Positions 58,906 to 64,000 of a stretch of DNA of 64,000 nt are shown piece after piece (the stretch's first letter is position 1; the number at the start of each line of letters is the position of its first letter). Location of the stretch: positions 1 through 64,000 of the forward strand of contig CAVTGO010000013.1 in assembly GCA_963734275.1 (NCBI GenBank). The letters are read 5' to 3'. The translations under genes were made by a program, and so were the position numbers. Source of the stretch: CAVTGO01 sp963734275 (GTDB taxonomy: Bacteria; Actinomycetota; UBA4738; HRBIN12). The notes beneath the pieces are model-generated. The model made no database searches. It had not been told where the DNA came from and saw only the letters and a list, made by a program, of their open reading frames with translations.

Positions 58906-59211
58906 ATGGTCTCGAGATGGCTGGTTCGGCTCGAGTTGGCCCGTGACGACAACGGATCCCTGAGCGACGAGGGGATGCGGGACCTGACCCGTCTCCTCAC
59001 CGGGGACGGGGCGATCGCCGTTCTGGATGCCGGGGAGTCGGGAACCGTCCTCGTTCAGCTCACGGTCGATGCGAAGAACGACCGAGCGGCGAGGTCCGCG
59101 GCGGAGAGCATGTTGCGGGCTCGAGCTCAGGAGGTGTGGACGGCCCTCCGTCTGCCCCCGTTCACGATCGCCTTCGTCGAGGCGACGCGAGCCATCGAGC
59201 CGACTCCGTAG
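58906..59211 (+). CDS. Hypothetical protein
   Basis: 101 residues, apparently leaderless. MVSRWLVRLELARDDNGSLS, DEGMRDLTRLLTGDGAIAVL, DAGESGTVLVQLTVDAKNDR and AARSAAESMLRARAQEVWTA read as a beta-alpha-beta-alpha arrangement of ACT- or ferredoxin-like proportions. No family signature was recognised. It is convergent with the lysine-rich small gene 4 bp away. A promoter of its own and good codon use support it as real. Confidence 0.6.
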   Translation: MVSRWLVRLELARDDNGSLSDEGMRDLTRLLTGDGAIAVLDAGESGTVLVQLTVDAKNDRAARSAAESMLRARAQEVWTALRLPPFTIAFVEATRAIEPTP

Positions 59212-59214
59212 CTC

Positions 59215-59346
59215 CTACCTGCCGGTCGAGGGCCCCGAGGAGCTCGCGCGGCCGGCCTTCTCCTTCTTCGCCTGACGCTTCTCCTTCAGCGACTTGCTCG
59301 CCGCCGTCTTCGAGCTCTTCGAACCACCCTTGTCCTTGTTGGCCAT
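59215..59346 (-). CDS. Small lysine/serine-rich protein
   Basis: 43 residues, ATG at 59346 behind a strong ribosome site (GAAAGGAGTACCC). MANKDKGGSKSSKTAASKSL is followed by KEKRQAKKEKAGRASSSG. Very basic, disordered and without hydrophobic residues; similar short lysine-rich proteins are widespread in actinobacteria and are thought to bind nucleic acid, though this is not established. TACGGT at 59385-59380 is a plausible -10 box on the minus strand. It is much shorter than the open frame it sits in (to 60102). Confidence 0.75.
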   Translation of the reverse strand: MANKDKGGSKSSKTAASKSLKEKRQAKKEKAGRASSSGPSTGR

Positions 59347-59530
59347 GGGTACTCCTTTCGAGAGCGAGACCGGATCCCGACCGTACCACGACGCGTCCTC
59401 GCCCTCGCCTCGGAAGCCGTGCCCCCTCGAGATCCGGGCGACGCCTCCCACGCTCGTCGTGTTTCGCGAAGGGCCGCCGACCGGTAGGGTGCGCGACGGA
59501 CGGCGTCGAACGGGAAGATCGGTCGGACCG

Positions 59531-60298
59531 ATGTCGAGACGCTTCGAAGAGATGGCCGTGCTGATCACCGGTGGCGGCACCGGCATCGGTCGCGCCGCCG
59601 CCTTCGCGTTCGGTGCGGAAGGCGCGAGGGTGACGATCGGCGGCTTGGAACGCGACGAGCTCGATCGCACGGTCGCCGACCTCGCGGGCGACGGTGTCGA
59701 GGCCAGAGCGGATCGGCTCGACGTCCGCGACCCCGAGGGCGTGTCCCGTTTCGTCCAGGACGCCGTGGATGCCTTCGGACGGCTCGACGTCGTCGTCAAC
59801 TGCGCGGGGACGTCCGCCGTGGGGAACGTCGCGGACATGTCGGAGGAGGAGTGGGACCTCGTCTTCGACACCAACGTGAAGGGGGTGTTCCTCGTCTCCC
59901 GCGCGGCCATCCCGCATCTCGCCGCATCCGAGCGAGGAGCCATCGTCAACGTCGCCTCACAGCTGGCGGTCGCCGCCGTCGGCGGGTTCGCCGCGTACTG
60001 CGCGTCGAAGGCCGCCGTGGTCCATCTGAGTCGAGCCCTGGCGCTGGAGCTCATCCCGCACGGGGTGCGCGTGAACTGCGTCTGCCCGGGCGGAACGGAC
60101 ACGCCGCTGCTCCGGCGGGCCTTCCCAGGAGGCGTGGGTCCGCAGGGGACGCTCGACGACCTGGTCGCGAGCCATCCGATCGGCAGGCTGGCACGTCCGG
60201 CCGAGATCGCCGACGCGATCGTCTACCTCGCCTCGCCCCAGGCCAGCTTCGCCGTGGGGGCATCCCTGGTCGTCGACGGCGGCTACGTCCTCGCGTAG
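59531..60298 (+). CDS. Short-chain dehydrogenase/reductase
   Basis: 255 residues from the ATG at 59531. Cofactor motif TGGGTGIG (13-20), NCAG (90-93), Ser143 (IVNVASQ), Tyr156 and Lys160 in YCASK, and PGGTDTPLLRRAF after the active site. The C-terminus SFAVGASLVVDGGYVLA is the usual tetramer-type end. Leu-Glu-Arg after strand 2 (GGLERDE) suggests NADP. A TAGGGT box near 59482 could drive it. It overlaps the 3' end of the convergent amidohydrolase by 16 bp, so it may be linked to that operon by function but not by transcription. Confidence 0.9.
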   Translation: MSRRFEEMAVLITGGGTGIGRAAAFAFGAEGARVTIGGLERDELDRTVADLAGDGVEARADRLDVRDPEGVSRFVQDAVDAFGRLDVVVNCAGTSAVGNVADMSEEEWDLVFDTNVKGVFLVSRAAIPHLAASERGAIVNVASQLAVAAVGGFAAYCASKAAVVHLSRALALELIPHGVRVNCVCPGGTDTPLLRRAFPGGVGPQGTLDDLVASHPIGRLARPAEIADAIVYLASPQASFAVGASLVVDGGYVLA

Positions 60299-61305
60299 GA
60301 GAGCTCGAACAGCTCACGCGCCGTCGCCCCGAGGACCGCCTCGCGATCGTCTCCGGTGAAGGCGACGTCGATCGCCTCGAGGTTCGCCTTCGGATCGGCC
60401 ACCGAGAACGGATGGTCGGTGCCGAAGACCATCTTGCTCGCGCCGACGAGCTCGGCGGCCGTTCGCATCGCGCGCGGGTGATACAGGACGCCGTCGACGT
60501 AGAGGCGGGCGAGATCCTCGCTCGGTGGGTGGGCGAGTCGTTCCCTGACGCTCGGATCGGAGGCCCAGGCGGCGTCGAGACGCCCGGCTAGGTACGGCAG
60601 CGTGCCGCCGCCGTGCGATCCCACGACCCGGAGGGTGGGATGGCGTCCCAGCACGCCGGCGAAGATGAGGCGCGCGAGCGCGATCGTCGTCTCGAACGGG
60701 AACCCCAGCGCCACGGGGAACGCGTGCCCGAACCCGCGGAGGTCCTCGATCGCGGCGGCGTAGTGCGGATGGATGAGCAGGGGGAGGCGGGACCGCTCGA
60801 GTTCGTCCCACACGGGCTCGAGGTCCTCGTCGTCCAGGGTCTTCCCGCAGATCCTCGGTCCGGCGACGAGCCCGGCGAGCGACGGCGAGGCCGCCGTCTC
60901 CGCCGCGACGGCGACGGCATCGTCCACCTCGGTGGGCAGGACGCCCATCCCCGTGATGCGGCCACCCGTGGCTTCCCGAAGCTCGGCCAGCTCGCCGTTC
61001 AACGCTCGCGCGGCGCGCAGGCTTTCCTCCGCGTCGAACGGATCGAGCCATGGGTTGCCGAGCGAGACCACGGACCGGGCGATCTGGAAGCGATCCATGA
61101 ACGCGAGCTTCTCGGCCACGTCCCAGTAGACGGGGCCCATCGGGCGCCCGCCCGAACCATCCTCGCGGTCCTCCTCCGGGAAGATCACGAACCGCTCGTC
61201 GCCCGCCTCGCCCACGATCTTCGGGATCTGCGTCCGTGCCTTCAGGAGCTCGACGTAGGACCTGGGGTACAGGTGCGAGTGGGCGTCGACGACCTCGGGT
61301 CTCAT
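60283..61305 (-). CDS. Amidohydrolase family protein (ACMSD-like)
   Basis: 340 residues, ATG at 61305 overlapping the nitrilase stop (ATGA). Metal ligands: His9 and His11 in VVDAHSHLYP, His in LLIHPHYAA, His in VVGSHGGGTLPYLAGRLDAA, and Asp in VFGTDHPFSVADP. This is the PF04909 set seen in amino-carboxymuconate-semialdehyde decarboxylase and related hydratases and decarboxylases. ARLIFAGVLGRHPTLRVVGS is the family signature before the third His. It is the last gene of the operon and may decarboxylate or hydrolyse the product of the nitrilase. Confidence 0.87.
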   Translation of the reverse strand: MRPEVVDAHSHLYPRSYVELLKARTQIPKIVGEAGDERFVIFPEEDREDGSGGRPMGPVYWDVAEKLAFMDRFQIARSVVSLGNPWLDPFDAEESLRAARALNGELAELREATGGRITGMGVLPTEVDDAVAVAAETAASPSLAGLVAGPRICGKTLDDEDLEPVWDELERSRLPLLIHPHYAAAIEDLRGFGHAFPVALGFPFETTIALARLIFAGVLGRHPTLRVVGSHGGGTLPYLAGRLDAAWASDPSVRERLAHPPSEDLARLYVDGVLYHPRAMRTAAELVGASKMVFGTDHPFSVADPKANLEAIDVAFTGDDREAVLGATARELFELSYART

Positions 61306-62162
61306 CGCGCGCTCGCGGGTGCGTGCTCGGTCGCCGCCTCGGTGAGGCCCCGGTAGAGCTCGGGCCTCCGCCACCGGATGACGCCCGGGATGGCGTCGTA
61401 CGGCTTCGGGAACTCGATGCGCTCGTCCTGACCGCGCAGGTACGCCAGCCGGTCGAGGTCGAGCTCGGCGATCAGCAGCCCCTCCTCGGCCGAGGCCGCC
61501 AGGATCTTCTCCGGCGCCGCGATCTGGCCGACGCCCTGCTCGTTCGGCGCGTACAGGTTCTGGGAGGCCACGGTGAACACCAGGTTCTCGATCGCCCGGG
61601 CCCACAGCAGGGTCCGCCAGGTGGCGAGGAGCTCGTTGATCGCGCCGCCGGCCGGGTACACGACCAGGTCCGCACCCTGCAGCGCGAGCAGCCGCGTGAG
61701 CTCGGGGACGTAGACCTCCGAGCACACGAGCATGCCGATCCGACCGAGCCGGGTGTTCACGACCTGGGGCGGCTCGGCACCCTCGACGTAGTCGACCTGC
61801 CAGATGTCCAGGTCCTGGTAGACGTAGGGCCCGACCGGGGAGGTGCGCCGGTAGGTCGAGGCGACCGCCCCGGTGTCATCGATCAGGTCCAGGCACACGT
61901 GGTGACCGCTTGCGCCGGGGACCGGCTGGATGCGTCCGGCGACCACGTGCAGGCCGAGCGCCTTGGAGCGCTCGGCGAGCGGGCCGAGCGCGTCGTAGGC
62001 GTTGGCCGGGTTGGTCGGTCCCGGGTAGCCCTCGGGGAACACCACCAGGTCGACTCCCGCCGCGGCGGCCCGGTCCATCCACCACAGCGCCTGCTCGACG
62101 TTGCGCTCCTCCTCCGCGCCGTGATGGCTCCTCGGCTGCACCCCTGCCACCGTGATCTTCAT
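61302..62162 (-). CDS. Carbon-nitrogen hydrolase (nitrilase superfamily)
   Basis: 286 residues from the ATG at 62162 behind CAGGAGGTAGGTC. Catalytic Glu44 (VVFPEGYPG) and Cys147 (IGMLVCSEVYVPEL) are present. The position of the usual Lys (YRK) reads YRRTSP, so Arg106 stands where the Lys is expected. The rest of the fold, with YPAGGAINELLATW and NLVFTVASQNLYAP, is intact. Members hydrolyse nitriles or amides; with a hydantoinase upstream, N-carbamoyl amino acid or beta-ureido acid hydrolysis is the natural guess. The Arg could be a subfamily trait. Confidence 0.82.
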   Translation of the reverse strand: MKITVAGVQPRSHHGAEEERNVEQALWWMDRAAAAGVDLVVFPEGYPGPTNPANAYDALGPLAERSKALGLHVVAGRIQPVPGASGHHVCLDLIDDTGAVASTYRRTSPVGPYVYQDLDIWQVDYVEGAEPPQVVNTRLGRIGMLVCSEVYVPELTRLLALQGADLVVYPAGGAINELLATWRTLLWARAIENLVFTVASQNLYAPNEQGVGQIAAPEKILAASAEEGLLIAELDLDRLAYLRGQDERIEFPKPYDAIPGVIRWRRPELYRGLTEAATEHAPASAR

Positions 62163-62165
62163 GAC

Positions 62166-63531
62166 CTACCTCCTGTGTCTCGACGTCCCGAAGCCCGGAC
62201 CCGGGAGGAACCGTCCGAACCCAGGCCCGTCGACGACCTCGCCGTCGTGGACGATGCGCCGCCCGCGCAGGTACGCGTCGACGGTGCGCCCCATGAACGT
62301 GCGCCCGGCGAACGGGCTCCAGGCCGCGCGCGAGATGACGTCCTCGTCGCGGACCGTCCATCGCGCATCGGGGTCGACGAGCACCACGTCCGCGTCGCCG
62401 CCCGCCTCCAGATGGCCCTTCCGCGGATGCAGCCCATACGTCCTGCGCGGGCGACTCCGCGTACACCTCCACGAGCCGCTCGTAGGAGATCGTCCCGTTC
62501 GCCGCCGCGTCCAGCAGGAACGGCAACGTGGTGTCGAGGCCCGGCAGGCCGAAGTGCACGTCCCAGATCGAGCCCGCCGTCTTCTGCTCGGCCGTGGAGG
62601 GCGCGTGGTCGGTCGAGATGTGGTCGATCCGTCCCTCGGCGACGGCGGTCCACATGGCGGCCAGGTCCTCGGGCTCGCGCGCCCTCGCGGGCGGCGTGAA
62701 CTTCCTGAACGCCCCCTCCTTCACGATCTCGTCCTCGAACAGCGACAGGTACTGGGGACAGGTCTCGATCGCGATCGGAGCGCCGTCGTCGCGCTCCCGC
62801 TCGACCACCGCGAGCGCCTCGGCGTTGCTCACGTGCGCCGTGACGGTCCGGGCCCCGGTGAGCCTCGAGAGCTGAGCGACCACGGCGAGCGCGGTCAGCT
62901 CGGCCTCGCGGGATCGCCACTCGATGATGACCGCGGGATCCTCGCGACCGGCAGCTCGGAGCTCCCGCTCCGCGTCCGCGGTGATCGTCTCGTCTTCGCA
63001 GTGGACGAGGCAGATGGCCGCGGCGCCGGCGGAGGCTCGGAACAGTCGTAGCAGCCCGCCGGGGTCGAACCCCGGAACGCCGTGCGTCGTGCACGTGAAG
63101 ACCTTCAGGAACGCGACGCCGGATCGCCAGAGCGCGTCGACCTGGTCGATGCGATCGGGCCAGGCGTGGGCGGCGAGCGCGAAGTCCACGACGGAGCGGT
63201 CTCGCAGGTACCGGCGCTTCTCCTCCAGGTCGGCCGGCGTCCGCAGGGGACCGGCGTGCGTGTGCTCGATAACGGTCGTCACACCCGCCCGGGCGGCGGC
63301 CGACGTTCCGCTCGGGAAGTCCTCGCGGTCGGTCGCCGCCGGATCCATCAGATGGACGTGGGTGTCGACGCCGCCCGGCAGGACGAGGAGTCCGGTCGCG
63401 TCGACCCGTTCGGCCGAGTCCTGACGATCGGGCGTGACGGTGGCGATGACGCCGTCCGCGACATAGACGTTCCGCCTCGACCGACCGCTCGGGGTCACGA
63501 CGGTCCCGCCCTCGATCCCGAGGTCGAACAT
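62166..63531 (-). pseudogene. Hydantoinase/dihydropyrimidinase-type cyclic amidohydrolase, single frameshift
   Basis: About 455 residues once corrected. ATG at 63531 overlaps the upstream stop (TGATG). His58 and His60 (PGGVDTHVHLMDP), the carboxylated-Lys candidate Lys143 (GVAFLKVFTCTTHG), His177 (CLVHCED), HVSN, CPQYLSLFEDEI and HISTDHAPSTAEQK match the hydantoinase/dihydropyrimidinase/allantoinase family, which opens cyclic amides. Near 62441, after YAESPAQ, one base is wrong; the other frame continues TYGLHPRKGHLEAGGDADVV and ends GTSRHRR at 62166. One indel in an intact gene suggests a read error. It feeds the nitrilase four bases downstream. Confidence 0.82.
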
Positions 63532-64000
63532 CACGGCCCCGCCGAGCCGTCGTTCGCGGGGCCGACGTCGGCGTCGGAGGTGTCCAGGCCCTGGAGCAAC
63601 ACGTCCTCGGCCGAGCGGATGTGGGCGCGGATCAACGCCTCCGCGCCCTCGCCGTCGCCCTCACGGAGCAGCCGCGCGAGCTCCTCGTGCTCCTGGACGA
63701 ACCGCTGCTGGTCCTCGCCACGACCGACGACGAACAGCGCGAGGCCGTGGATCCGCTCGCGGAGCTCGGCCACGAGGTCCACCAGGGTGCGGTTCCGCGA
63801 GGCCTCGAGGAAGAGCCCGTGGATCTGCTCGTTGAGCGATGCGAGCTGCTCGATCCGGTGGTGCCGGTAGGCGTCGACGTCCGCCTCGAGCAACGCGTCG
63901 AGGTGGTCGAGCTCCCCGTCGGAGATGCGGCTGGCCGCGACCCGCGCCGCGTACCCCTCGAGGAGCTCCCGGACGAGGTACAGGTCGTCCAGGCTCTTGC
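63531..64000 (-). CDS. GntR family regulator, FCD effector domain (partial)
   Basis: The gene runs off the window end. The visible 156 residues are the FCD ligand-binding domain: SLDDLYLVRELLEGYAARVA, ISDGELDHLDALLEADVDAY, ASLNEQIHGLFLEASRNRTL, FVQEHEELARLLREGDGEGA and ALIRAHIRSAEDVLLQGL. The Asp and His residues that bind metal or a carboxylate in this family are in DAYRHHR, QEHEELARLL and AHIRSAED. The DNA-binding domain lies outside the window. It ends TGATG into the hydantoinase gene, so it is the first gene of the catabolic operon and its likely local regulator. Confidence 0.85.
   Translation of the reverse strand, partial: KSLDDLYLVRELLEGYAARVAASRISDGELDHLDALLEADVDAYRHHRIEQLASLNEQIHGLFLEASRNRTLVDLVAELRERIHGLALFVVGRGEDQQRFVQEHEELARLLREGDGEGAEALIRAHIRSAEDVLLQGLDTSDADVGPANDGSAGP

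Overview
The window is very GC-rich (roughly 70 percent by eye) and gene-dense. Its gene content fits an uncultured actinobacterium (Actinomycetota): BTAD/SARP-type regulation, PASTA-less Ser/Thr kinases, abundant lipoproteins with LAAC lipoboxes, MazEF modules, a flavin-dependent LLM oxidoreductase, DUF1345/DUF2231/DUF6582 proteins, and many leaderless genes with a TANNNT box 6-9 nt before the start codon. I cannot place it below phylum. No rRNA, tRNA, CRISPR array, transposase or phage structural gene was seen.

Layout. 1-2.4 kb is littered with single-base indels and holds fragments of an acyl-CoA dehydrogenase, a DinB-like protein and two exported proteins; it looks like low-quality sequence. 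2.6-7.1 kb: a TetR regulator with a three-palindrome intergenic region, a CrtI-like FAD oxidoreductase and a translationally coupled NDP-forming acyl-CoA synthetase. 7.1-15.8 kb is the most unusual part: one polypeptide joining a BTAD DNA-binding module, a Ser/Thr kinase, a STAND NTPase, a membrane segment and a WD40 propeller. It is divergent from three coupled genes for exported propellers/lipoproteins, and the shared promoter carries repeats of a 6-7 bp motif, most at 11-bp pitch. 15.8-24.7 kb: Tat phosphoesterase, PAP2 phosphatase, lipoproteins, PotD-like binding protein, ROK kinase, a cytidylyltransferase/CDP-alcohol transferase fusion (IPCT-DIPPS type), an acyl-CoA dehydrogenase and a CBS protein.

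24.7-34.6 kb: exported propeller, second CrtI-like oxidoreductase plus amidase, then a convergent operon of two tandem DadA-like amine oxidoreductases and an orphan ectoine synthase, then ilvD (two indels) and DUF2461. 34.7-41 kb: DUF2231, SpoIID/LytB, PRC-barrel, threonine synthase, a cupredoxin remnant, an iron-permease-like protein, topoisomerase IB and a Nei-like glycosylase. 41-49.7 kb: decarboxylase-SDR-VOC-XRE/cupin operon, PotD, LLM oxidoreductase-VOC, a fused PotB-PotC permease without PotA, and nicotinamidase. This reads as uptake and catabolism of a polyamine-like or amino-acid-like compound.

49.7-59.4 kb: Ser/Thr kinase with an exported C-terminal domain, a possible short hairpin RNA, saccharopine-dehydrogenase-like and membrane proteins, two MazEF modules flanking an SRPBCC gene with a decayed partial duplicate, and several small proteins. 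59.5-64 kb: an SDR and a coupled operon of GntR/FCD regulator, hydantoinase/dihydropyrimidinase (one indel), nitrilase-fold amidase and an ACMSD-like amidohydrolase, suggesting cyclic-ureide or cyclic-amide degradation. Four convergent gene pairs interlock by exactly 4 bp at their stop codons, three of them as CTAG.
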